From: Druceiella hillmani
Taxonomy: Eukaryota > Arthropoda > Insecta > Lepidoptera > Hepialidae
DNA: 64,000 nucleotides
Direction of reading: 5' to 3'
Assembly (NCBI GenBank): GCA_039881145.1
Contig: JAYKKI010000061.1
Location: 10,824,001 to 10,888,000, forward strand
Part shown: positions 1-12,463 of the stretch, piece after piece
How positions within the stretch are numbered: the stretch's first letter is position 1
Layout of the letters: the number at the start of each line of letters is the position of its first letter
Notes under the pieces: generated by a model
The model's database searches: none
What the model was told of the DNA's origin: nothing
What the model saw: only the letters and a program-made list of their open reading frames with translations
Translations under genes and position numbers: made by a program

Positions 1-1231
1 AATGGTAATACATTGTGTTTTAGTAAAACAAATTAGTGCTGATGGAATTTATAATGACATTTTTATTTCCACCCAAAATATATATAGATTTTGCGTTCGC
101 AAATTTCTTAAAATTATGCCACATTTGCATGTCAGATTAATTTATACAATAAAGAAATCCCGTTCGTTACTTTTGAAAAGTTTTTGTCACAGTGACCGAA
201 CTTTACGAACATCTTTTCTTTCTATAGAATTTTCCTTTGTGTATATATTTAAATAAAAAAAATTAAATAATAATTTCAAAATCTGAATATTTATTACGAA
301 GATTTTAAATCTTGTCTAGTCAGAAAATGAATTTTTAATATTTCTTTCATTTTTGTTTATCTGTCGCAAAAGCTGTCGCAAGTTTTATGTGTAAGCTCCT
401 AAATATACAATATTTATTTATATCCAATGGAAAACAATTTCAACTTACACATCCTGGTTCTCCAAAAACAAAAGGCTGTGTCTGGTTGGCATACGTGGAT
501 ATAAAATTAGCAAGTGCATTAAGTATGCACAGAATTTAAGTCTACTAAGAGTAGCCCATATTTTCATTTCGGCGAAAGTATTCACGATACTTACAGAAAG
601 AAATGTATTTTATTTTAATATAGCATTTTCAGAAAAGATTATAATAAAAAAAAAATGTCACCTAAAAAAGTTTCTCCTGAACTCTGTGTATTATTTTATA
701 TTGGATCATATTTGCAAATTATTTGATTTTAAAGAAATAAATTTCAATTTATTTTTAAACGATCTTAAAATCCAATAAAAAAGTAAAAATCAGAAACTAA
801 ACATCGCAGCTAACAAATAGCCGCTTAGAAGATCGCTGATTCTGATATACCAAGTTGGCGAATAATGGACATTGTTTCTGATTAACAACGTACAAAAGTT
901 CACACTCAGAAAAGAAAGTGCTCTTTCTGATTTATTATTTATTAATTTGATCCCTTCAATAAATTCTTTATTCCACCCGAATTTATTTCATCACTTCTTT
1001 TTACGACATTCTATACCAGTCACTTGCTTCATGTTCGTACTTTTATTAATTTCTGTTTAATACTTTATTACTAACTTGAAAATACAACGACAAGTAATAG
1101 TATCGTACAAAAATAAATACAAACATTAATTACTTTAAAAGTAAAACAATGTCAATGGCTATGATTAGTTTAAAAAAAATGTCTGACGCTTCGATCATTA
1201 CAGTTAATACGGTACTGAGTTAAATACTCCA
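1..1231. other. AT-rich intergenic DNA, no gene seen
   Basis: Only short open frames occur here, on either strand, with no recognisable motif, signal peptide or splice-flanked coding run. The sequence is low-complexity and AT-rich, with no clear repeat. It ends at the left inverted repeat of the Tigger-like element. Confidence 0.5.
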
Positions 1232-1502
1232 TAGTAAAACCCATTTAATATGATTTCAAAGGGGCCCAGTCAAAACGCGTCTTAAGCGAGAAAGCGTATT
1301 ATGCTGGACAGGGAAAGCGTATTATGCGGGAAAAACGTATTATGTACTAATTTCGTGTAGGTATTTGATTATATATTTATAAAGTTGTTAGAATGTTATT
1401 AAAATGTCATATATGTATTTTAAAATTACATTATATCATAGTGTATTATTATTTATTACGTTACTTAAAGTAGTCACTTATTTTGGTTCAACAAAAAGAC
1501 TT

Positions 1503-2775
1503 TTATGCATTGTCAATTACAAGATTTTCAACATATTGCAGTACGTGTTCACTTTCACCCGAAGCATAGCGCCTTAAATCGTCAACTGCTGATAATGCCT
1601 AGGCCTTTGCCAAATTCGGAGTTGACCCCTCTTCATCTTCATAATCATCACTTAAGGCCTCTTTTTGTGTGCTATTACATCTTCAATAAGATCTTCAATT
1701 GATCGGATTTCATAGGGCGCAATATTGTCATCAATGGAAGAATATCCAGGAAAACCCTGCATTATCACGGGTTCTTCTTCTTCTTGCTGCAATGTTTAGG
1801 ATCGCATGATGCACAGTCAGCGATCGTTTGCCACCAAGGTCTTCCTTTTCTTTAACAGAGCGGTGTATGATATATGATGTTGGGTTCTATAACGTTGTTT
1901 AAGGATCTTTATAATGCCCTGATCCATCGGTTGCAACTTGCTTGTCGCATTTGTATGTAAGAAAACTAGGTAGGTAGCTAGGTATTCTTTAGTTCAACGG
2001 GACAGTTGTCAATAAACATAATTATGCGTCTATATTTCATCTGAAATTGATCATCTAAAGCTTTTAACCAGTCGATGAAACGAAGGCCGATCATCCAAGC
2101 TCAAGATTGTGCATCATATGTTATAGGGGGCTATCTTATGTTTTTGAAGCAACGTGGATTTTTCACCTTATCAGTCACTAGAAAAGGTAACTTTTCCGAC
2201 CCATTAGAATTGGCACAAGCCAGAGTCAGTCTCTCTTTACTTGCTTTATCACCATGGCAAGTTTTTCCGTTTAAAATATAAGATTTATCTGGAATTAATT
2301 TAAAAAATAAACCGTATTTTTCTGCGTTAAAAATTTTCCGCGGTTCTTAATTTTGCAATAATTCAGGAAGTGTAATTCATGTATCAACATCTTATTATGC
2401 GACTGTCTCAAATTCCCCACTGATTTGACAGTACACTACTCAGCCATTTGAAGCGTTAAAATCTGTGTTTTTTTGCTTTCTCGCGTAAAATGGGGCCACT
2501 TATGGGCAGTTTTAAAACTCGTGCTTGATGAATCCATTCCATTAAAACTTTCTCTTATCTATCAAACCTAACCTTTTAAACCTTTTGCTTTTTCTCAAAA
2601 CTCCTCCCAATTTGTATTTTTTAAATTTAGTTTCTATTCTTTAAAATGGTACGTAACGTAGAAACCGGTAAATGAAGCTGAGTAGCCGTGTTTAATTTTT
2701 TGTTTGTGATTTTCCATCAAAAACTTTTAATATATTAATTTTTTCTTGAGGTGACAATGCTTTTCGATTAATTGT
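1503..2775 (-). pseudogene. pogo/Tigger (CENP-B/jerky-like) transposase, broken
   Basis: Read on the minus strand, the fragments follow the order of a Tigger transposase. First comes an N-terminal psq-type helix-turn-helix (RKALSPQEKINILKVF, then VSTLRTILKN) near 2640-2770. Next is a CENP-B-type second HTH (PISGPILREKA) near 2490-2540. The DDE core follows: NAEKYGLFF near 2310, GSEKLPFLV near 2190, IIMFIDNCP near 2020, and QPMDQGIIKILK near 1920. The C-terminus (SAVDDLRRYASGE) ends at a stop at 1503-1505. Several stops and frameshifts interrupt it, so it cannot make an active enzyme. In the first catalytic block Glu stands where the family has Asp (NAD to NAE). The second and third acidic residues are kept. 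The family cuts and pastes at TA dinucleotides. Confidence 0.85.
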
Positions 2776-3041
2776 AGTAATTTTTTAACAAACGCAGAGA
2801 GTAAACAAATGATTGAAAACGAATGCAGGGCGCGAGACACAAGACGTAAGTCAACAAATAAATCTAGAAAACGACTGCAGGTGGCAAGGGGCGTGACGAT
2901 AAGGGATGAACAGCATAGCGGGGGCATGCAGGGACGTAAGTGAGCGCACTTGCTAGCTCAGTGAGTTGCTGGTTGCTGCCACGTGAGATAATACATATGC
3001 GCATGGCGCATGGCACAGATGGCGTATTAAACGCGATGACG

Positions 3042-3094
3042 AATTGTATTAAGCGTGAAATAATGTCATGCATTCTTTCACGCTTAATACAATT
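3042..3094. repeat. 19-bp perfect hairpin inside the Tigger-like element
   Basis: The arms aattgtattaagcgtgaaa and its complement enclose about 15 bases. They lie in the 5' subterminal region of the transposon and share the cgcttaatac/gcgtattaa motif with the element's ends. This suggests a role in transposase binding, or simply an internal palindrome. Confidence 0.7.
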
Positions 3095-3178
3095 AATACA
3101 ACAAACATGCTTCAAGTTGCAGAGACTAACGTAAAATGGCGTATTATGCTTTAAATCGCATTAAGGGGGGTTTACTAT

Positions 3179-5640
3179 GCTTCATTTTTTCTTGATTTCT
3201 CATTTTGCTCGATGAAAAGAGAATTCTCTGTTCTCTGCTTAGGAACAAGAAGACTTTGTAATAGTTTTATCAATCTTGAATTAAATTCAGAATTACACGT
3301 TGACTAATGCTCCTTGATCAGAAATATAATTAAGTACTAGTATTGTAGAAAATATTAAATAAAGAAAAGAAATAAAAAAATAAAGATTATACGGGTGCTG
3401 AATCGCTGTTATATGATATAGTCTTGTTATCCAAAGTCAAAATTTAATCGAATCCTCGGATTCGACGGTCGGAATTCATTGGAAATAGTTAATTTTATTG
3501 CTTAAAATCATATACATAATGTTCAATATTGGTTGTTTTGCAAATATGAACATTGGTTAGAAATCATAATAATTTTTGACATTTTTTCGAGAATTTATTT
3601 CTATGGGTATCTTGCTCCTCGTGTCTTTTGTTAAAACGAAAAACTGAAAGTAATCGGAGACAAACAGACTTTCCGTTTTTTTTAATGCAGTTATTATGTC
3701 TCATATACATAAATCATTATCATCTAAAATAATTTAATTTTTAATCTTGTAAGATATATGCAAAATTGTAAGAATCCCATTAATTGTATATACATTTATA
3801 GTCTATTCAATTTCAAGATGGAATGCTTATAAACAATCACTTTTGACAATTCAGATATTACAAATCTTTTTCTTACATTTACGTTAGTAATTTAATGTGG
3901 ATTTATTTGCTATTTGTGATTAAAAAAATGTTTTTTTTATTAGTGTGCATATTTACACTGTGTACATACGTAACTTATATTATGTAAATTATATTTTATA
4001 TTTATGAGAAATTCAGATAAGTAAGGTGAAATGTTTCGAACAATTTAAAAGTATTACGTAAAAAAATACATATAATAAAAAAAGACTTAATAAAATAATA
4101 CCCTAAATTTTGATAGAAATAGTCGTTTAATTAAATGTTAAGTTATACAGAAAATTATTACAAAGTAATCGCAAATAGTTAATTTTTGAGTAATCATTAA
4201 AATATTTTTTAAAACGAACTAATGTATAAAAATACACGAAATACATTAACATTTCACAGACAAAATACACTGCATACATATACAATTACATCACAATGCA
4301 TCTGGGCTTCACACCGATATCCAACGATGGTTGTGCCTAATGCTAGTGGCGGCGAGGCCGGTCTTTTGTCGATATCACTGAGAAATAGTATTACAACGAA
4401 TTTAACATTATAAAACACATATTAATATAATACAAATTATTTTTATGAAACACCAAATATTTAGAGAGCAATATTGGAAAATAAGATTGCAAGCAACTAT
4501 TGAATATACGTTGTATAAATAAGTTGCCATACGTGGGCATACAGTAAACAAAAAAATATAATTAATCTCCGGAATCTAAATACCTTTAGATAAGAAGTGG
4601 GTCCCTTGTGAATATATAAATAGTGAATGTCGCAAATAATTATACTAGCTCTGCGCTCGGATTAAGATTTTTTAGTCCTACGTAAATTTATATATGGCCA
4701 CTTCAATACAATTGTTAGGTTTCGTATTTGTGCAATAGGCGGACAGATAGATAATCATACGAACCCGCATTGCTTGTCCTCAAACCAAAGACTAAAAATC
4801 CTCAAACCAATGTTAGTTTTACCAGATATACATATCCAAATGGGGTATAAAGTTTATTGTCCGGCAAAATTCATAAGCACAAATCGGCATTTTTATCTGA
4901 TAAACTGATGATTTTTTGAAAGTCGAACGAAACTACGGTGTGAAAATAATATTATTAACTAAGTCTCAAGGTTTATTGACCATAAAAATGGGTATTACAT
5001 TTCTTCTCTTTCTAATATCTGTTCAAATGTTTTTCAGATTATTCGAGTAGATAAAAATTAATATAGGTATGTCAGTATGAAATAAATATATGTCGAATGA
5101 AATAAATATTTTCGAAGATTTTGAGATGAGGTAAACATTACATTTTCCGCAGCCATTGACACAAACGTAGATATATATTTTCTTTTCAGAATAATATTTC
5201 AATTATTATTTTATTTTCCACTTAGTACACTATGCCGCTCATAATGCATTTTCTTTTCGTGCGATTATTAAAATACGTCATAGGGAATCACTGTGAATGC
5301 ACTAAAGTATATATAAATACAATCAAATCTGAGTTTCCGGGTATTAACGTAGGGTAATTCAATATTATATGGCCTGTTCGATGAAACGACCAACCGAAAA
5401 ATTTTACTGTCTGCTCTATATGTCGTGAGCTAAGATTGGTGAGCAATTTCTGCTCTAACGTGTATGTCGTTGTATACATCTTTTATTGAAAAAAAAAAAT
5501 AAAAAGTGTTTTTAAACTTCAAAGTTTCAATTTACCTGAGATTTTCCAATGTTAATATTATTATGTTTTTAATTCAAATGTTAATATTTTTAAAATATAT
5601 TATGTTTTTAATTTTTTCGTTGAATATAATAACCTGTCGA
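3179..5640. other. Intergenic DNA, nothing recognised
   Basis: AT-rich sequence without a coding run I can assign. The open frames at 4222-4413 (+) and 5288-5479 (-) show no motif, and their surroundings show no convincing splice pattern. Confidence 0.45.
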
Positions 5641-5869
5641 TAACATAACCTCAAATCGAATATCAAATCCATAAATGCCGTTAAATAATCATCCGGATTA
5701 ATCTTTCCAGATTATCCTTACCTATCTGATAATCTTAAAATGTTATTGAAGAGATTTAAATGATACTTGAGGATCCTACGTCTGAACGGGTTCAAAAAGA
5801 ACTACCACCAACCGGGCCTTTAACATAAAGATCTAATGAGGATGCTCACAAAAAGGCCCGCCTTCAAAG

Positions 5870-6345
5870 TACCTGACTGATATGTACCCAGTTGTAGAAC
5901 TGCTTACTAGCGTTCGGAAACTGTCCAATCGAATAGCAAAGGTACTAGCATCCCTAGATTATATTACTGAAAAAAAAGGAAAGGGAAAGTAAAAATAATA
6001 AGATCATGAAGAAAAATCTTAATATTAAAAAGCAAAAAACTGAATTATATTAAAGTTCTGAGAAAGAAGAAACGATAGAATTAGCCGGTGAAAATTCCGG
6101 CCCCGAAGATAATATATATGATGCGTGGAATGCGGTGAAAATTACTACGAAACTGAAAAAATAGAAGATTAGCTACAAAGAATTGTTTGTAAATTATGGC
6201 CGCATGTAAATTGTATTCCATTCAACAATTATTGCTATCCTTGTGGCAAGAAAATAAAGAAACAAGAAACGGAAAAGAAAAACTTATACGAGAAAAAAGA
6301 AAAAATTGCCTGGAAATTAAGTGGCCATCTTATCCTTACATGAGC
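5870..6345 (+). pseudogene. C-terminal remnant of a transposase with PHD-like Cys/His tail
   Basis: A plus-strand reading with at least one frameshift and one in-frame stop gives a basic stretch (near 5980-6040), an acidic stretch (SSEKEETIELAGENSG, near 6055-6100), and then a zinc-binding-like tail. That tail runs CVECGENYY, IVCKLWPHVNC, YCYPCGKK between about 6121 and 6255. The C-x2-C ... C-x-L-W-x-H-x2-C ... C-x2-C spacing matches the small PHD-like tail found at the C-terminus of jerky/Tigger-type and some other DDE transposases. The position of a Trp in the family is a stop here. The catalytic domain upstream is not recognisable, so this is a relic. Assignment to a superfamily is an inference. 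Confidence 0.55.
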
Positions 6346-6399
6346 GGCCAACTTATAATGGATATTAACATTAAAGCTTTTTTAATGTTTTTGATATAA

Positions 6400-8310
6400 A
6401 TATGTCTATTATTAAGAATAACCATCGAAAATATACATCGAAATAAGAGTAAAAGCTCAGTTATTTTAAAAACATTACCCTAAAGTACGTATACGATTTG
6501 TAGGCTACAATGGAAAATATATTAGTACCAACACTTACTTAAAGAGAAAATGAGATATATCACAATATTTGTTTAATTATTTATACGCCAAATATACCAT
6601 AACTATATCTATATATAAGGCAATCAAATCTAGAAATATAGCAGCGTAAGCTGACACATTGTAGCCATCTCACTCTAACGCCTTATAAAATTAATGAATA
6701 GGATATATGGTCTAGATTTTTACAGCGTCGAGATTTTGATTATTTTCACAAAATGTTTGAAACGCCTGATTGATCACAAAATGTTTGAAATGTTTGAAAC
6801 GCACTATTTCGCCAAAAAAGTGGAGAGGTGTACAATTTTATCGTGTAAAATTTTAGAATTCGAATCAATAAAATAATGATGTAATACTCGTATTTATAAC
6901 ATTTTTCATAGTGAATCTTTCCAAAGTTATTATTTTGATTATGTGTATACTTTAATAATATTCCGGGAATAATGCAATTAATTTTATAAATAGTGGTCAG
7001 CTGATCGAATATTATATTTGTGCCAACCATATTTTAGCTGTCAAATTCAATTGTAAACATCTTGAAATTGAATAGATTATAATTCCGACATTTTTTTTTC
7101 TTTTTTAAATTTTTTTCCTTCAAGTTAATAAAGTAAGTGACTATTCTATATTTAAAATATACCTTCGCATTATTATTTTATACTACTTTTGAAATGATGT
7201 AAAGTTAATAAACTTCCCTATAAGACCATACTTCCCCCTCTTTTTCTCCCCTCGCATATAATGCTAATAAAAAATAAAGGTTACCAAATACTTCTTGAAT
7301 GGCTTATTATAGAATCCCGCAAATCAACTTTGCAAATTACGCAAATCGACTTAGCAAATCATGCAAATTGACTTAGCAATTAATCACACAATACAACTTT
7401 TAATACTTAAACTTTCTTTCGTATCAAATTTTTTACCGTCTTCTTTTTATTTATTCCTTTTTGAAGCACCATCTTATTTCTTAGGTTGTAATTATTAATT
7501 TGTTAAATTAGTCGAATCACCATTTACCAAAATGTCTCTATAACTACAAATTATTTACAATTTTTCGATAACATAACAACATATGTGAAGAATACGCAGG
7601 CTCATATGGGTCTCACGAGTGGGCAGTAGAGCGCTACTCTTAGCTCAATATACGGGACCTCTGAACCGTAAGATGTCGCAGACTTAAAACACTATGCTAA
7701 GATGATGCCTGACAATAGGAAACCGAGTACGAAAACCGAGTCTGCGTTTAATGTGTATTCAAAATATAGTTTGCTATCATCCATTTATAATTTTTTTAAT
7801 TATTTAAATTTGTATAAAATTAAATATAAATATAAAGTGCATTGGTTTCTTTACTATTTTACTTATAAAGATCATGTACTATATTAAATATATATCAATA
7901 TATGCTGCGAGCGGGCATGTGCTGCGGGAACGAATGATGACAATGAAATTCATAGTACTTATTATTCAAGAAATAGCATGGTTTTAAAAACGGGTGTATT
8001 TCAACATCGATCTCAACAATCGGTAATGTAATCGCGTTTTGGGATTTGCTCTCATTTGGAGTTAAAATATAATTAAGAAGTTAAAGGTTATGTTTACAAT
8101 ACTTTCATAATATACGGCTGTTAAGTTAAATATATAAATGTAAACAACTCCACAACTGAATTCCTAAAAGTAAAAGTGCTCAACACTATATTGAGAGATA
8201 AGAAGAGATGCTATTTGGCCCAAATGTAGAATTCAGGTATTCGAAACAAAGTTTACCTAAATATTGAATCCAATATGTAACCATTAAGCAATTGTATAAT
8301 ATATATATAT
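6400..8310. other. Intergenic DNA, nothing recognised
   Basis: AT-rich sequence with short open frames only. A short direct duplication of aaaatgtttgaaa is seen near 6750-6800. No coding or RNA feature can be supported. Confidence 0.45.
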
Positions 8311-8314
8311 CAAA

Positions 8315-9005
8315 GTAATCTTAAAGCAATATAAACTTTTACATGAGAACAATAGAAACTTCTGCATAACAGCATAGCAAAGTATGAGAAAAAAACAGTT
8401 AAACCCAGTACCGAGGCACCATTGATATAATTCTGAAGCAATTTAATAAAAAGCGTAGTAAGTAACAGAAACATATATAAAGGCAGAGGAAAGTGAGCAA
8501 GAAAACAACTAACAACTATTGATATAATTATGAACCAATTCTTTAAAAAAAAATATACGAAGCACTGTCGATACAATTATGACACAATCTTTAAAGGGCA
8601 TAGTAAGAAATATAAACTTATACATCCCTTATGTAGAGGCAAATCAAAGTAAGCGGCAAAATATGTGAATCCGGTACCGAGGCACTATTGATATAATTAT
8701 GGGGCGATTTTATAAAGGGTATAATAGTAACAAACATTTTAATTAAAAGCATAGCAAATTAAGAAAAAAAACAACTAGATCCAATATAGAATCAATTTTG
8801 ATATAATTATGGAGCAATTTTAACAATGGTATAGTAAGTAATAGAAACTTTTACGTAAGGGCATAGCAAAAGTAAGAGATAAAACATTTAAACCCAATAA
8901 TGAAGGGCTGTCGATATAATTTTGAAGAACTTTTATAAAGGACATAGTGACGGAAACTTTTACATGAGGGCATAGCAAAGTAATAGAAACCTTTACTCAC
9001 TATCA
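8315..9005. repeat. Degenerate tandem array, unit about 110 bp
   Basis: A block containing 'gaggcac.attgatataatta' and 'gggcatagtaagtaa.agaaacttttacatgagggcatagcaaag' recurs, diverged, at about 8421, 8518, 8567, 8688, 8797 and 8910. Spacing is irregular (roughly 50 to 120 bp), with partial units. The minus-strand open frame through it (8310-8576) is a by-product of the repeat, not a gene. Confidence 0.65.
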
Positions 9006-9351
9006 AATTACGACCGATCATTTTCTTGCTATTGATTAGCAGTCGTACGTGCCTACAATATTACATACAAACATTAAAATAAGTAATCCTCTTCCATCAT
9101 ATGTTCTAATTCGCGAATTCTTCAGGTTTTACAGATAAATAATGGGAACTATAGTTTTCTTTCTCTCTTTTTAATGGGTCTTCTCTGAAACTTGTTATGG
9201 AATATTATAAATCCTGCCACACCCGCTGTTCATGTAGAAAGAGTAGTAATCTACGCTAAATTTTCAAATTTTTGCTCTAGTGTACACTCCCTAGAGTCTA
9301 ACAGTGCTGATACTGACGATACTGGTATGTGGTACTGATACTGACGATACT

Positions 9352-9590
9352 AGAAAATTATAAAACCACCTTTTAATATAACACATATCAGTCGGTCAGT
9401 AGGATCAATATTTTAATAAAGTTTTATTATACTGGTATGAGAGTTAAAATAACAATTTTCAGCTTAATAATTGAAAACATTATTAGAAATAAAGTAAATA
9501 TCACAATCAAGTAGAAAATTATAAAACTACCTTTAATATAACACATATCAGTCGGTCAGCAGGATAAATAGTTTTAATAAAGTTTTACAT
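9352..9590. repeat. Direct repeat pair, about 70 bp, 160 bp apart
   Basis: The block gaaaattataaaac...aacacatatcagtcggtcag.aggat occurs at about 9352-9425 and again at 9513-9587, with a handful of differences. Confidence 0.75.
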
Positions 9591-9689
9591 ACAATTTATG
9601 ATGGTGGCTTGTAAGATAAATATATTTTACTTAATTAAATTGTAAAATTTTAATTAGAAGAACTGTAAAGAACAAGTATAACTCCCACT

Positions 9690-10115
9690 ACGATAGTTTT
9701 GTACGTATTAAGGTACTTTTAAATATTAAAAACTACATGGTATTTCCAGTTAAATTATTTACAAATACCAATGTTCAATAACATAAATACATCGTCCATT
9801 TTATCTTTGCAAAGCATAAAAATATGGTGCGTGTTTGAAAAATTATGAGATTTAAGGTTGAACAGTTTCGGAAATAAGGGAGTAAGGTTTTTTTGCGTAT
9901 TTTTCGATATAACTCTGAAGATATATATAAAAAATTATGAAAAAAATATTATAAAGCGTCTATCCTTAGCCCTTTTAAATAGTACCCCTTCCTCTAAAAT
10001 TTCCATCTAAATATTTTTATTCCGAAAAAAAATTCAATTTCTACTTCAAACGGTTTCCAGATGTGGCAGACAGACAGACAGTCACATGAGTGGTCTCATA
10101 AGGGTTCTGTTTTAT
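9690..10115 (+). mobile_element. Dispersed repeat with 'acagacag ... cacatgag ... aagggttctg' tail
   Basis: This matches the repeat found in the 30-34 kb duplication and at 58.4-59.0 kb. It starts with a 'ttaaattatttacaaatac.aatgtt.aac.taaatacat' block, continues with 'ttcggaaataa.ggag.a' and a 'ctctgaagatatat' block, and ends with a pyrimidine-poor tail of stacked acag units. The tail then reads 'tcataagggttctgtttt'. No open frame is present, so it is a non-autonomous element or a truncated 3' end. Class is not determined. Confidence 0.65.
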
Positions 10116-10214
10116 CTTTTGAAATATCGAATCCTAATAAAGTAAGTATACAGTAACTACTTGAATCATTAATCAATTGTTAGCCTAATTTCATCTAAAT
10201 TCATTACCGAAATT

Positions 10215-10400
10215 TAAAATATCAAAAATTATATACTAGCTGTATTCCACCGTTTCACTCGATGAAATTCGGAATAAGAAAATTAATAGAATTTTTTTTC
10301 TCTCATATATTTCTCTTGGGTATAAGCTATTACCGTTCCAAATTTCATTAAAATTCGTCCATGGAATACAGACAAACTGACAATAATTCTAAAAACTTTT
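10215..10400 (+). mobile_element. Possible 3' end of a non-LTR retrotransposon
   Basis: The stretch contains 'taagctattaccgttccaaatttcattaaaattcgtcc' followed by 'gacaaactgacaataattctaaaaa' repeated. This type of sequence is common at 3' ends of arthropod RTE/CR1-like elements. No reading frame is present; the assignment rests on resemblance only. Confidence 0.3.
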
Positions 10401-11358
10401 TTTAAAAGAGAAGAATAATAATTCTAAAAACATTTTTAAAAGGTTTTTAGCTTTTATAATCATTCTTTATGCTTGTACGATTTCTATGCCGGCTAAGGAT
10501 AGATGCAATTCATTTTGGCTTGTCGCTTGCGAGCGGCGAGCTAGTCGGTCATCAACCTCTGAAGATACGAATCGTACTCATTACAAACAGAGCGACGTTT
10601 GCGAATTACTAATGTATAATCATTTTTTCGTGACAACTTCGTAAAACTTAACAAGCTCATCATTGTGCCAGTGTATCTACCAGCCAAAATCTGAACTAGA
10701 GGAGCCGTCCAGCAGGCGAAAAGGTCAGTAGATTGTATTTGCCTTTGGTTAGGTATTGCAGATCGCTTATTGTGCATATTTGAACTATCGAAATCTTATC
10801 AGGGATAGGTAAATATAGTCGAATAAATATTGAGAATATTTATCGCCCCCACAATGCTAAATCAATCATCCTATAAAATATTTTCCATGTGCGGTATTCA
10901 CTCAGTTACAATTTTATTAATATTATAGATAAGACTAGAACTTATTTTAAAAACTTTTTAATTTTTACAACTGCGTGCTTCTTAGTTTTTTATTTAAAAA
11001 TGCACCAATCGAACTATTACATTCACGAGTTCGACTTCTTAGTTTTACGCGCTGCAAACGTTTCATTTTATATGAAAACAATGAAAATACCGCGCCACGG
11101 GTTTTCTTAGCATGTCTATTTTTATTTACCCTTTCCAACGTTCATTAAATTAGATAATTTTCTCTGATATATTCGACACCAAGCAGTTTTCGTAATTGGT
11201 AATGAGATCTAAAAAAATGCATTCAAGTGTTACTAACGTATATATTTCATGGATTGTTTAATTGAACAATCACGTAACGTAGAAAAGTATGTAGGAAAAT
11301 GTTTACTTACCTTTGAAATTATATAATATTTTGAAATTATGTAATTATATATTTTCAG

Positions 11359-11498
11359 TAAAAAATGAGTATAATATTTCTCAAACATGCCCACCAGATA
11401 ACTCAGTATGCGAAAATGTGACTACATGTAAGTTTTGTAGTGTGGATTGTCGAGCGTGTGCTGAAAATAACTGTAACTGCGAAAACATGAATTTATAG
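11359..11498 (+). CDS. Cysteine-rich C-terminal exon, unrecognised small protein
   Basis: A textbook splice acceptor (tatatattttcag, ending 11358) precedes an open stretch of about 46 codons that ends with TAG at 11496-11498. It contains eight cysteines in about 35 residues with spacing C-x6-C-x5-C-x2-C-x3-C-x2-C-x4-C-x-C, which suggests a disulphide-rich extracellular or secreted module. A possible AATAAA signal lies about 140 bases downstream (near 11636). The exon starts in phase 2 (needs one base from the previous exon). I did not find a convincing upstream exon with a signal peptide. I do not recognise the family. It could be a chance open frame, but the acceptor plus cysteine density argue against that. 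Confidence 0.4.
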
Positions 11499-11499
11499 A

Positions 11500-12144
11500 A
11501 TTGAAATTAACATTTTACTTTTATCAATTACCAATTACTTTATAAAAATCATGATGTAAGTAAAAAGATAAAAACAACTTAATATTGAAAAAAAATTAAT
11601 CTGATCGCCCTTCTATCGCACGCTATTATCGGAATATAATAAAGCGGTGCCAGCTAGATGAAGATCCTTAACCTCCATTCTAAAATAGGTCCCTATTTTA
11701 TAATTTCAGGTTTTTCCCCACTGTGATCGTTACTATTTAACAAGTTCAAAAAAAAATCATCCTCGCCTCTTCGTTTCGAAATAAGATAAAAAACTTGTTC
11801 AAGCATACAAAAAGAGTTTGATTTGAATAACAAGAACAAAACATGTGAAAAATATTATTGCTACAGTGAATTTATTTCGTTATAAATGTGATGTTTTAGC
11901 ATATATTAAAGAAACGAGCTTCGACTAAAACAATTAGTATCAAAATGGTACGGAAACCTCAAACTTGAGATAATATTTATTTAATTAATTGACTCTCGGC
12001 AACTAATATTAAAGCTTCTATCTTTAATTATTCAAAATCTAGGCAGCTTTATGACGAACAGATGTTTAAAAAAAGTTTAATCGAACTAGCTAAATAGTGT
12101 TTTTGACCTTCGGATTAAGAACCGGGTCAAGGAAGAAATATATA

Positions 12145-12204
<60 letters not shown>

Positions 12205-12269
12205 GAATAAATAATCATACATTTTTAAAAAAATACACACAAACATTAAACAAAGTCAAAAGCACATAC
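11500..12269. other. Intergenic/intronic DNA with (AT)n run
   Basis: Nothing coding was recognised. A pure TA microsatellite occupies about 12138-12199. This would be the next intron of the acyltransferase gene if that gene continues leftward. Confidence 0.5.
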
Positions 12270-12463
12270 TCGTCTCTAGACGGTAACAAAGCAAGTAAGT
12301 TGTTGTGTGACGTGCAAACTCCTAAATAAACGATAGATGCTATCAAGAGCGCTGAGGCAGAAGCTATTTCTAGTTTCTTGTTCTTCTTGATCAGACGACA
12401 CATGAGTATTCCCACGGTGAAGAAATGGAGGTCGCATGGTATATACCAGGTTTCCGCCCAGCA
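12270..12463 (-). CDS. nrf-6-like acyltransferase 3, exon with TWY...D block
   Basis: The exon lies between acceptor atttatttttcag and donor GA|gtatgtg on the minus strand (194 bp; enters in phase 0, leaves in phase 2). It encodes AETWYIPCDLHFFTVG followed by a basic loop and a hydrophobic segment. The TWY(x)4-D-(x)-(H/Q)-F/L block is the hallmark that follows the 'C..NW...LL.INN' segment in acyltransferase-3 proteins of the nose-resistant-to-fluoxetine group. The join to the preceding exon (14660-14828) is in phase. I did not find the following exon, expected to carry the 'R.-P(Y/F)-(I/V)-G-x-x-x-G' segment. The protein is a multipass membrane protein whose relatives act in lipid or xenobiotic handling in invertebrate gut and epidermis; the substrate is unknown. 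Confidence 0.75.

Larger units (their letters stand above)
1232..3178 (-). mobile_element. pogo/Tigger-type DNA transposon, full-length but decayed
   Basis: The two ends are imperfect inverted repeats. The left end reads atagtaaaacccatttaata from 1231 and the right end, on the minus strand, reads atagtaaaccccccttaatg from 3179. Both are bounded by the dinucleotide TA at 1232-1233 and 3177-3178, as expected for Tc1/mariner-superfamily insertion. The interior carries a decayed transposase on the minus strand (separate entry). The motif gcgtattatg recurs just inside both ends (1294, 1317, about 1336, 3139). A 19-bp perfect hairpin (3042-3094) lies in the 5' untranslated part. About 1.95 kb is a usual size for this family. 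The exact TIR start is inferred; canonical ends begin with CA. Confidence 0.75.

Noticed and set aside
2727..3115. Minus-strand ORFs of 66 and 83 codons
   Set aside because: They are out-of-frame readings of the 5' part of the Tigger-like element.
8310..8576. 88-codon hydrophobic minus-strand ORF
   Set aside because: It lies wholly in a degenerate tandem array, and hydrophobicity follows from AT-rich codons.
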